From CBDFLA01 sp965248915 (GTDB taxonomy: Bacteria; Pseudomonadota; Alphaproteobacteria; M2410): a stretch of 64,000 bases of DNA. Both the position numbers and the translations under genes were made by a program. A model generated the notes under the pieces. That model saw only the letters and a list, made by a program, of their open reading frames with translations. It did no database searches and was not told where the DNA came from. The stretch spans positions 2,356,001-2,420,000 of the forward strand of contig OZ252216.1 of assembly GCA_965248915.1 (NCBI GenBank). Reading direction: 5' to 3'. Of the stretch, positions 44,079 through 52,116 are shown piece after piece. Each line of letters opens with the position of its first letter. Position 1 is the stretch's first letter.

Positions 44079-45569
44079 CTATTCAACGACGATCTTGACC
44101 AATTGCCCGGCCTGAAGCCCATCATTCGGGCTCAAACCATTGAGGGCACGGAAACGCTCGACACGGTGGTCACTAAACGCCATGCGGCGCGACACCGACG
44201 TGACCGTATCCCCACGTTGCACTGTGATGACTTTGATCCGTTGAGGTTTAAGTTTTGACGCCTCCGAAGATGAGAGCTTGCGAAAACTCCCAATCATCTT
44301 GTTGAGACCAGAAGACAATGACCCTGTTGCCTTTGTTGGTGTCACAATGAGAAAACGATAAACTTTGCTTGCGTCATACTGAACCGCAACAAGGCGCACG
44401 TCGACGGCACCGTTCGAGGTATTGGCGCGCGCTTGACCGCTCGCCACATTCATACCGTTCACTCTTGAGGTCTGAACATTGCCGACTTGGATCTTAAGGC
44501 TTGGTGCAAACCGGTTCGTCACATACTGACCAACACTCATGCCCGACTGGTAATCTTTGGCCATATCGAACTGTAGGCCTGCACCGCTTGGCCCCTTAGC
44601 CACCAAGACCGTCGGCGAATTTGAAAGTTGATAGCCTTGAGGTACTTCGAATGTGAAGCGGAGCTGCCCGTGTGAGAAGCGACGTCCACGAATGTAGCCC
44701 TGCTCCGGGCTATCCCCGTACAACATACCGTCAATCGTTCTCAAAAAGGCATTGCGGTTTTCTGGCAGTGTGCCGCGTTGACCGGCATTTTGTTTTCCTG
44801 CGATCGCATAGGCCCGCTGTACGCGATCAGCAGTGTTTGGATGTGTTGAAAAGAAGTCAACACGGTTTGGATCATAGTTTTGACCATAAACCGTTGCAGA
44901 CAGTTCATGTTGGCGCTGAAGCTGTCCGAGAAAATCACCCATGGCGTAGGGTTCAAGGCCTGCACTCGTCAAATACCGAATGCCGTAGCTGTCGGACTCG
45001 TATTCTTGATCGCGAGAATAGCTGAGGAGGTAAAGTTGGCTGCCCTGTTGGGCCACCCTCGCCCACTGATCGCTGCCGGTCAAAATGCCCACACCAAGAC
45101 TTCCAATGCCTGCAAGAACAGATTGATTGTAGCGTTTGGCCGTGTGTTCCCCGGTGATATGGCCAATCTCATGACCCATTACGCCGGCAAGTTCCGCTTC
45201 GCTGTTGGACATAGCCAGAATGCCACGCGTGACATAGACGTAGCCACCCGGCAACGCGAAAGCATTCACCACAGGCGTGTCGAGTAGCGTGAACGTATAG
45301 TAGTTTGGCGGATAATTCGAGTTGGCGGCCAGTTTCTGACCGACCCGGGTCACATATCCATTGAGCGCTGGGTTTTTGGTGCCCCCCCCATATTGTTGGA
45401 CAATTTTCGGGTGCTCGCGCGCGCCCAAATTGGCGGCCTGTTCAGTGCTGATGCACCCCGAGAGCGATGACAGCGCCATCGCTCCAACCACCAGCACGCC
45501 CAATCGCGCGCCGTCTAGCGGCGCCCGCATGACCGTAATCGACTTTTTCAAAAAATTCTTGAGACCCAT
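44079..45569 (-). CDS. M48 family metalloprotease lipoprotein with a LysM-like C-terminus
   Basis: A 496-residue outer-membrane-type lipoprotein (lipobox LSGC, Cys39). The M48 zinc motif HEIGH is at 133-137, with the third ligand in the QEYESD segment. The first part belongs to the BepA/YfgC-like group that maintains outer-membrane protein assembly. The C-terminus (about 445-496) has a LysM-like end: ITVQRGDTVTSVSRRMA and LQAGQLVKIV. Convergent with rpoH (7 bases). A role in envelope quality control is likely by family. Confidence 0.9.
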   Translation of the reverse strand: MGLKNFLKKSITVMRAPLDGARLGVLVVGAMALSSLSGCISTEQAANLGAREHPKIVQQYGGGTKNPALNGYVTRVGQKLAANSNYPPNYYTFTLLDTPVVNAFALPGGYVYVTRGILAMSNSEAELAGVMGHEIGHITGEHTAKRYNQSVLAGIGSLGVGILTGSDQWARVAQQGSQLYLLSYSRDQEYESDSYGIRYLTSAGLEPYAMGDFLGQLQRQHELSATVYGQNYDPNRVDFFSTHPNTADRVQRAYAIAGKQNAGQRGTLPENRNAFLRTIDGMLYGDSPEQGYIRGRRFSHGQLRFTFEVPQGYQLSNSPTVLVAKGPSGAGLQFDMAKDYQSGMSVGQYVTNRFAPSLKIQVGNVQTSRVNGMNVASGQARANTSNGAVDVRLVAVQYDASKVYRFLIVTPTKATGSLSSGLNKMIGSFRKLSSSEASKLKPQRIKVITVQRGDTVTSVSRRMAFSDHRVERFRALNGLSPNDGLQAGQLVKIVVE

Positions 45570-45613
45570 GGGATTTGCTCCTCCTCAATCCGTTCGTCCC
45601 CGGCAATCGGATC

Positions 45614-46447
45614 CTATTTGAGGACCTCAATTTGCTCTGGATGAGTAACCTCAATCATAGGCCCATTTCGATAATCGAGCCAGCCTCGTGTCCGAATACG
45701 CGCCCCATCGAGTGTCATGAGATCAACCCCAGCCTTGTCGAACCGCTTGAGATCGCGATTTGCTACAAAGATCGTGAAATCCCGTCGCCAATCCCGGCCA
45801 AAATTGAGATAAACCCCTGAAGAAACCTGAGCCGCATCCACAACCCGCCCTTCAACCAATTGGAAGGTATCAAGATGGTCGTTAGTATCTTGCGGGCTCC
45901 GCACGCTGTAATATGGATCTCCCCAAATCCCTATTTCGGCCCGGCGAGCTTGACGTTCCGCAGTGATAAGGGGGCTCAAACAAGCCCGATTGTCCCGAAA
46001 GGAATAAACCCGCGCCATTCCAACCGTAAGCAACGCCCTTTGCACCCACAAGCCCGCCTCAGCCCCCGGTTCGTCGACCACGAGGGCGTGCGCCAGTATC
46101 CGCCCATGGCGGTCTTCCCTGCTGCCGCCATAGAGCAAGCGGACCCGCCGACCCAATGTCATCTCTGATAGGGCCAACTTCGCCTCATCGGCCAGCGGCC
46201 AAGTATCGAAGTTCTTGCGCCCCAAGGGGAGTTTTGGGGCCTGAAGCCCGACCACCCGCACTTGTCGCCCATCTTCGAGGACGAATGTATCGCCGTCGAC
46301 GATCTCACGAACCAACTGCTCTTTGCCTGCGGTCAATCCACACGCACGCAAAGCCTTGATCGTCGCGCCATCCGCCTCGGCATCACAAGCACCAAGGCTG
46401 GCTGCAAGTGCGATTGTACAAATCCGAATGAGTGACGAATTGATCAT
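45614..46447 (-). CDS. Thermonuclease (SNase)-like lipoprotein
   Basis: A 277-residue exported protein with a lipoprotein signal (LAASLGAC). The SNase-like fold is visible in IVDGDTFVLEDGRQVRVVGLQAP, the DRHGRILAHALV segment and a final strand with GIWGDPYY. Nuclease activity should be tested, because many family members are inactive. A C-terminal OB-like part (about 200-277, RIRTRGWLDYRNG) follows. It lies in the minus-strand group with the M48 gene (44 bases) and upstream cytochrome c. Confidence 0.85.
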   Translation of the reverse strand: MINSSLIRICTIALAASLGACDAEADGATIKALRACGLTAGKEQLVREIVDGDTFVLEDGRQVRVVGLQAPKLPLGRKNFDTWPLADEAKLALSEMTLGRRVRLLYGGSREDRHGRILAHALVVDEPGAEAGLWVQRALLTVGMARVYSFRDNRACLSPLITAERQARRAEIGIWGDPYYSVRSPQDTNDHLDTFQLVEGRVVDAAQVSSGVYLNFGRDWRRDFTIFVANRDLKRFDKAGVDLMTLDGARIRTRGWLDYRNGPMIEVTHPEQIEVLK

Positions 46448-46481
46448 GCAGACATCATTTCATGGTCTGAGCCCGGAGAAA

Positions 46482-46520
46482 AGAAAAAGCCCCACTACCC
46501 GAAGAGGGATAGCGAGGCCT
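46482..46520 (-). terminator. Intrinsic terminator of the cytochrome c gene
   Basis: On the minus strand GCCTCGCTATCC and GGTAGTGGGGC form a stem with a few wobble pairs around CTCTTCG, followed by TTTTTCTTTT. It begins about 23 bases after the cytochrome c stop. Confidence 0.85.
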
Positions 46521-46543
46521 ACAAGTAATCAATTCGCTGATCT

Positions 46544-46954
46544 TTACTCAGCTGCGCCCGTTTCTTCCTGCAAGAAGAGCATGAGGTCTTCGAGTTGGGA
46601 ATCTTTTTTGACCCCACCAAAGGTCATTTTTGTCCCCGGAACAACATCCTTAGGCGCCTTTAAGTATGCCGAGAGATTCTCAGCTTCCCAAGTTTGGGCG
46701 TAATCGACCATCGCCTTAGAGTATTTGAAGCCCTCAACAGACCCTGCGGCCCGACCAAAAACGCCAAAAAGATTTGGGCCAATCTTGTTGGCGCCACCTT
46801 CTTCCAACGTGTGGCAAGTCTTGCATTTGTTGAATACTTTTGCACCTTTAGCTGCATCAGCTGCATCAGCTGCATCAGCTGCATCAGCTGCTGGCATCAT
46901 TAGTGCCGAAATCATGAGCGCACCTGCGCCGATTTTGAGTGCCTTCTTGATCAT
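46544..46954 (-). CDS. Cytochrome c family protein
   Basis: A 136-residue periplasmic class I cytochrome c. A signal peptide (LKIGAGALMISALMMPAA) is followed by a repeated DAA linker, then heme motif CKTCH, the conserved GPNLFGVFGR, and the sixth-ligand methionine in VPGTKMTFGG. It resembles mitochondrial-type cytochrome c2. AGGAG stands upstream of the ATG. The linker is encoded by a 9-base tandem repeat (46851-46886). Confidence 0.93.
   Translation of the reverse strand: MIKKALKIGAGALMISALMMPAADAADAADAADAAKGAKVFNKCKTCHTLEEGGANKIGPNLFGVFGRAAGSVEGFKYSKAMVDYAQTWEAENLSAYLKAPKDVVPGTKMTFGGVKKDSQLEDLMLFLQEETGAAE
46851..46886 (-). repeat. Four perfect 9-bp tandem repeats in the cytochrome c gene
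   Basis: Four identical GCTGCATCA units head to tail, followed by a partial unit, encoding DAA repeats at the junction of signal peptide and mature cytochrome. The 9-base unit keeps frame, so copy number can vary without destroying the protein. Confidence 0.92.
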
Positions 46955-47276
46955 TCTTTTAAACTCCTTTGATCTCTATCGAGAGATTGCCTCTTCTTCT
47001 ACTTGAGCCCCACCGCCAAGCAAAGATCAAAAACTGGCATCCCCTGTGATTCTGCAAACCTGAAAGACCTTGTGAAGGTCAGCCGCTTATTTGCGAACCA
47101 ATGGCAAATAGGTCAATGCGACAATCCGACGCTTGAAGCATATTTGCTTCCTTCAGGTTCGTGAGACCCTAGTCCTCGAACACGGCAGGACTGTGTCAAG
47201 AAGGTTCACTTCGGCCCCAAGATCCCGCACAAATTGTCGCAACCGAACGGGGTTCAGAGCAATTTAATGCGATTGG
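46955..47276. other. Gap between the MFS operon end and the cytochrome c gene
   Basis: A 322-base stretch without a protein gene. It should contain the cytochrome c promoter on the minus strand. Two inverted repeats are visible: ATTTGC/GCAAAT at 47089-47109, and GAAGCA/TGCTTC around TATT at 47135-47150. Neither has a terminal T-run. Whether a small RNA or an operator lies here cannot be judged. Confidence 0.4.
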
Positions 47277-48581
47277 TTAGGTCGACATAGCGGCAAACAT
47301 TCGGTCTCTGTCTTCATGAAAGCGACGCCCGGCAAAGTAAAACAGCGGGATCGCGGCAGCCGACAGGACCGTAAACCCCAGAAGGGTCATCGTATAGGGC
47401 TGCTCCACACCGATTTTGATCAAATAATCGATGACAAAGCCACTTGCCGTAATGCCAAACCCGAGGCCAATGAGATTGAGCATGAGAATGTAAAAGGCCA
47501 CGACGGTCGAACGCACTTGCGGCGGAACGAGCTCTTGGACTGTTGAAAAGGTGGGTCCAAAGAACAATCCCAGCTGAAAGAACCCAGAGAAAATCCCAAA
47601 CCAAAACAAGAAGCTGCCCGGGTCAACGATCCGGTAAAGAACATTTATGGGAGTTAAAATGAGCAATGCCCAAAACAGAAACATGGTCCGGCCTGATCCT
47701 TTGTTTTCTTGCCACCAATCGCTGGCAACACCGCCCACGAGATTGCCGAGGATCCCTCCGGCTGCCGCAACCCAACCTGAGGTCTGCGCAATGTAGGCGC
47801 GTTCAAACCCACGTTCTTCCACAAACCACAATTGATCGAAGGCCGCGGCTCCCAGAATAAAGTGCACCGCCACACCGCCCGCAATGGTCAAGACCAACGC
47901 AGGAGAGGATCTAAGCGCAATCAATACCGTTCGAATAAGAACGCCAATTTTCGGGCGATCGCTCTTCGCATCTCCGCTCTCAACAAGATGTTGCCGAGGT
48001 GTTTCTTTGATGAAGAGGGTCACAACAGCGAGAACCAGCCCAATTCCACCCAAAGCATAAAAACAATTTCGCCATCCGATCGCCGGCCCAAGATAGCCTG
48101 CGATCAAGAGGCTCGCCGCAACCCCAACCGGCACGCCCATATAGTAAAAACCTGACGCGAACCCCAATTTCGTCCGAGGAAAACGATCCCCCAACATGGA
48201 CATCGCCGTTGGCGTCAGCACAGATTCGCCAACGCCAATAAACATTCTTGGAACGGCAAGGCTCGCGAAACCCTTCGCAGCGCCTGACGCCGCGGTCAAT
48301 CCACTCCAAAGCATCAATCCAACAGCAACCAATCGCGGCCGGTGCACCATGTCCGCCAAGGCGCCCATGAAAAGACCCATGACCGCGTAAAAGCAGATGA
48401 AAACAAGTCCGGTGAGGAGGCCAAATTCCGTGTTCGATAGACCCAGATCCGGTTTGATGAAATTCGCAAAACTGGCCAGCAGCTGTCGGTCGACAAAATT
48501 CATGACATTAAGGAGCGTCATAAAACACAAGAAAACATAGTGCCGGGACTCAATTTTCGTTTTCCCTTGAACCTCGGGCAT
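47277..48581 (-). CDS. MFS transporter (spinster-like)
   Basis: A 434-residue major-facilitator transporter with 12 expected helices. The opening NVMNFVDRQLLASF, loop motif GALADMVHRPRLVAVGL and GVGESVLTPTAMSMLGDRFPR are typical of spinster-like MFS proteins. ATG 48581 overlaps the NUDIX operon partner closely (1 base beyond its stop) and has AGAGGAA upstream; the longer frame is rejected. Third gene of the LLM-NUDIX-MFS operon. Substrate unknown. Confidence 0.9.
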   Translation of the reverse strand: MPEVQGKTKIESRHYVFLCFMTLLNVMNFVDRQLLASFANFIKPDLGLSNTEFGLLTGLVFICFYAVMGLFMGALADMVHRPRLVAVGLMLWSGLTAASGAAKGFASLAVPRMFIGVGESVLTPTAMSMLGDRFPRTKLGFASGFYYMGVPVGVAASLLIAGYLGPAIGWRNCFYALGGIGLVLAVVTLFIKETPRQHLVESGDAKSDRPKIGVLIRTVLIALRSSPALVLTIAGGVAVHFILGAAAFDQLWFVEERGFERAYIAQTSGWVAAAGGILGNLVGGVASDWWQENKGSGRTMFLFWALLILTPINVLYRIVDPGSFLFWFGIFSGFFQLGLFFGPTFSTVQELVPPQVRSTVVAFYILMLNLIGLGFGITASGFVIDYLIKIGVEQPYTMTLLGFTVLSAAAIPLFYFAGRRFHEDRDRMFAAMST

Positions 48582-48582
48582 C

Positions 48583-49278
48583 TCAAATTTCCTCTTCAGC
48601 TTCTCTTGCCGGCACCGGTGGTTGCCAAGGGGGCATGCCCATTTCCACCCAACGCTGTAGCTCACGCAACCGCATGGGCCCATATCGCTCCGGTTCCTCG
48701 CGAACCCACGACATCACTTCCACGAATAGGTTGGCAGAAAATCCATAAAGCCGCGCACCTGACAGATCAAATTCTTGTGCCACCCATTGCCGCCCATGTT
48801 GATTGACCGGTTTTGAAATCATCGCCTCTGGATCAAACAATGGTTCCACGTCAGCCACCACTGCTTCTTCCACTTCATGAGGATCTGGACGAATGTGCGG
48901 TGCCTCCTCAAGCCAACCAACAAATGAAGAGACATGAAATCCGCCTCCGCTCCAGGCATCATCAAGTTGCCCAACCACCTGAACCGAAGCTGGATCAATT
49001 CCGAGCTCCTCTTGCGATTCTCGCAATGCCGTATGAACCATAGACGTATCCCCTTGGTCTTCCGCACCGCCAGGAAACGCAACTTGACCTGCATGTGTCG
49101 GCGCCGACATAGGTCGAACAAAACACACCATTTTGATCGCATCGCCCTCCCGCCAGAATGGTAAGAGAACGGCCGCGCGCCTAAACTTGTCCGGCACCGA
49201 ACGGCGAGGAAAGATAAACGGGTCGCGCTTCTCAAGCGCGTGCAAACGATCAAAAAAGTGATCTGGGAACTTGGTCAT
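48583..49278 (-). CDS. NUDIX hydrolase (CoA pyrophosphatase-like)
   Basis: A 231-residue NUDIX enzyme. The motif HAGQVAFPGGAEDQGD matches the CoA diphosphatase signature and the NUDIX box continues to ALRESQEELGI. It would cleave CoA or acyl-CoA to phosphopantetheine-type products. Its ATG overlaps the stop of the LLM gene in an ATGA, and the MFS gene follows 1 base later, showing a tightly coupled operon. A substrate other than CoA is possible. Confidence 0.9.
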   Translation of the reverse strand: MTKFPDHFFDRLHALEKRDPFIFPRRSVPDKFRRAAVLLPFWREGDAIKMVCFVRPMSAPTHAGQVAFPGGAEDQGDTSMVHTALRESQEELGIDPASVQVVGQLDDAWSGGGFHVSSFVGWLEEAPHIRPDPHEVEEAVVADVEPLFDPEAMISKPVNQHGRQWVAQEFDLSGARLYGFSANLFVEVMSWVREEPERYGPMRLRELQRWVEMGMPPWQPPVPAREAEEEI

Positions 49279-50180
49279 GCAAATGCTGAGAACAGCTCCT
49301 CAAAGGCTTTCATTTGCCCGCCCGTTACCGAAGAAGGCACCAGGATGGGTGTCTTAACTCCCGCCTCAATCCACTTCTCAACACCTTCGCGAACCTCAGA
49401 AACACTTCCAAACAAGGTAACGTCACTCAGCCAAGCATCTGACATCAGCGAAGGAAGTTCGTCCGTATTACCAGCTTCGATGGCGCCCTCGATGGCATTC
49501 ATTTCCTCAACATACCCAGCCGAGCGCCAGTAATTTCGGTAGTTTGGAAGTTGGACATACCCCGTCAATGTCTTGCGATTGACCACAGCGGCCGCTGCCC
49601 GGTCATCGCTGATGACCGTGGGGATCATATCGCCCACGAAGAAATCACCGCCAAGCTTGTCCGCCGAAACATTCAAAAGTTGCGACTTCATGTGCGACCG
49701 CGCAGCATTGGCCCAAACCGCACCGTCTCCAATCTCAGCCGCGAGAGAGAGCATTTTGTCTCTCAAAGTAGCCAGCGTGATGGGAGGAAGTTGACCGACC
49801 CTTCCTTCAGCCGCTCGCATGGCGCCAACATACTCGCGCATATCACTTAGAGGTTTGCCAGCCGTTACGCCGACCATTTGATGCATAGGCACATGGCTGA
49901 CCCCGACACCAAGACGAAATCGACCTTCTGAAATCTCATGAATGAAAGAGCTTGTTTGAGCCAGATCAACCGGGTTGCGGAAATAGATCGGCTGAATGGA
50001 TGTTCCAAAGATGATCTCATTGGTGGCCGATGCAATGGCCTGACACAATCCGACACAATCGCCAAAGCTAGGACAAAAGATGCCCTGAAAACCTCTGCGT
50101 TCAATCTCAGACGCAAGTTCTATGGTCTTGGCCCGTCGGCCCGGCACCGCAGCCAATGATACAGCCGGCATTTGGCTCAT
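49275..50180 (-). CDS. LLM-class flavin-dependent oxidoreductase
   Basis: A 301-residue luciferase-like monooxygenase-fold oxidoreductase. Features: ELASEIERRGFQGIF near the start, FGTSIQPIYFRNP, GRFRLGVGVSH and later TLATLRDKMLSLAAEIGDGAV; the family uses FMN or F420. ATG 50180 is preceded by GGGAG. First gene of the operon with the NUDIX and MFS genes. Substrate unknown. Confidence 0.88.
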   Translation of the reverse strand: MSQMPAVSLAAVPGRRAKTIELASEIERRGFQGIFCPSFGDCVGLCQAIASATNEIIFGTSIQPIYFRNPVDLAQTSSFIHEISEGRFRLGVGVSHVPMHQMVGVTAGKPLSDMREYVGAMRAAEGRVGQLPPITLATLRDKMLSLAAEIGDGAVWANAARSHMKSQLLNVSADKLGGDFFVGDMIPTVISDDRAAAAVVNRKTLTGYVQLPNYRNYWRSAGYVEEMNAIEGAIEAGNTDELPSLMSDAWLSDVTLFGSVSEVREGVEKWIEAGVKTPILVPSSVTGGQMKAFEELFSAFA

Positions 50181-50366
50181 AGTCGTTTCTCCCACATCGC
50201 TTTTGTTTTGTTCTTTGATCGCACTCTAGAGCATTGATCACAAAATGGGAAAGTTGCTTCCCCGAAACGACCGACTTTGTGGGCGACGGTTGGATTTCAT
50301 GCTAGCCTTGCTTTGCGCAAAACGATCCAAGTCCGGACTTAGAAACGGACGGAGTGAGGAAGCACA

Positions 50367-52028
50367 ATGTCTGCATCAAATGACGACACACATTACGATC
50401 TGATCATAGTTGGGTCTGGCCTTGGCGCCCTCTCAACCGCAAGCATCATGGCCCAACTCTATAACAAGCGTGTCTTGGTTCTTGAGCGGCACTATGTCAT
50501 TGGCGGCTTCACCCACGTCTTCAAACGACCGGACAAAAGCGCCAGCGCTGGCAACAAGAGCAAATATGAGTGGGACGTCGGAGTGCATTACATCGGAGGC
50601 ATGCACAAAGGCACGATGGAGCGCAGCCTTTTCGATTTTATTACAGCAGGGCGACTGAAATGGAACCGGATGCCAGATCCTTTCGAAAAGTTCCACTACC
50701 CTGGATTTACGTTTGATCTGTATGGCGATTCAAAGAAGTACAAAGACGACCTCATCAAGACATTTCCGGACGAACAAGCCGCCATTGTAGAATTTCTAGA
50801 TGACATCAAGTCTGTGGGTAAATGGGCCCAGCGCGGCTTCACCGCCGCCAACCTGCCCCAACCTTTTCGGTTTTTCATGCGGTGCTACTTACGGGCTACC
50901 CAGTCCCAGGCACTCTCGACCACCGAAGAATACCTCAACAGAAAGTTCAAAGACGAAAAGCTAAAAGCCCTCATCGCCTCGCAATGGGGGACCTATGGTC
51001 TGCCTCCCTCGCAAAGCCCGTTCTTTATGCATGCCGGTATCATTCAGCATTTCATGAAGGGCGGCTACTACCCAGAAGGTGGCGCCAGTGAAATCGCCGA
51101 TGATGTGATGCCTTTGGTGGAAGCCAAAGGTGGGAATTTTCTGATCAACCACGAAGTGCGGGAAATTTTGCTTGAGAATGGTCGTGCGGTTGGTGTTGAA
51201 GCGGTCCACAAGAAAGGCGGAAAAGAAATTTCCAAAAAATTCTATGCACCTGCGATTGTGTCGGATGCTGGTGCTTACAACACTTTCGCCAAACTCCTGC
51301 CAGCTGAAATAGGTGGGGATGTTGCCAAAGATTTGAAACCGTTCTTGGCTGAGAGTACCGGCGCAACCGTTTACTTAGGCCTCAAGGAAAGCGCCCGCAC
51401 GCTTGGGTTCCAAGGCGAGAACCATTGGATCTACGAATCCTTCGACCATGAGGCGAATGCGGATGGCGCTTGTGTCTTGGAAGGCAACCCCAAGTTCTGT
51501 TATCTGTCCTTCCCCTCGTTGAAAAACAATGAGGCGTCAACACACACAGCCGAAATCCTAGCATTCGTGAACTACGACGACTTCACGGGTTGGGCCGACC
51601 AAAAGTGGAAGAAGCGTGACAAAGATTACGATGCGTTGAAAGACACGATCGCCAAAGGGCTCATTGACATGGTGGAGCGGCGCCATCCCGGTTTCGCCGA
51701 TTTGGTAGAATATGTTGAAGTCTCAACACCGCTGACGGTGGAACATTTTACTGACCATCCAAAGGGCGCCATCTATGGCCTCATAGCAACCCCAGAACGC
51801 TTTAAACGATTCCATTTCAGCGCCCGCACCCGAGTTCCCAATCTCTATCTAACCGGTGCGGATGCCTTCATGATCGGCGTTACACCTGCGTTGCTCTCAG
51901 GCCTCCTTACCGCCGGAGCCCTCAATGGCCCACTCGGGTTCTTCAAAGTGGTAAAGAAGCTACAAGAGAAAGGGAAAAGTCGACCCCCTGCAGGCACCTC
52001 GAAGCCAACACAGCCGCAAAACGCTTAG
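50367..52028 (+). CDS. FAD-dependent oxidoreductase, phytoene desaturase / retinol saturase-like
   Basis: A 553-residue flavoprotein with Rossmann motif IIVGSGLGALSTAS at the N-terminus and the CrtI/RetSat-like tail ending LYLTGADAFMIGVTPALLSG. The first part includes EWDVGVHYIGGMH, a known retinol-saturase signature. It likely acts on a polyprenoid or retinoid-like double bond, but the substrate is not defined. GAGGAAG precedes the ATG. Divergent from the LLM operon. Confidence 0.9.
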   Translation: MSASNDDTHYDLIIVGSGLGALSTASIMAQLYNKRVLVLERHYVIGGFTHVFKRPDKSASAGNKSKYEWDVGVHYIGGMHKGTMERSLFDFITAGRLKWNRMPDPFEKFHYPGFTFDLYGDSKKYKDDLIKTFPDEQAAIVEFLDDIKSVGKWAQRGFTAANLPQPFRFFMRCYLRATQSQALSTTEEYLNRKFKDEKLKALIASQWGTYGLPPSQSPFFMHAGIIQHFMKGGYYPEGGASEIADDVMPLVEAKGGNFLINHEVREILLENGRAVGVEAVHKKGGKEISKKFYAPAIVSDAGAYNTFAKLLPAEIGGDVAKDLKPFLAESTGATVYLGLKESARTLGFQGENHWIYESFDHEANADGACVLEGNPKFCYLSFPSLKNNEASTHTAEILAFVNYDDFTGWADQKWKKRDKDYDALKDTIAKGLIDMVERRHPGFADLVEYVEVSTPLTVEHFTDHPKGAIYGLIATPERFKRFHFSARTRVPNLYLTGADAFMIGVTPALLSGLLTAGALNGPLGFFKVVKKLQEKGKSRPPAGTSKPTQPQNA

Positions 52029-52116
52029 AGCACTACCACCGCTTTGACTTTGTGATCGAAGTAAGCCACAAATTGCAAGACAGATTTGTACCTTATTTCA
52101 GTTGGAATTTGCGTCA

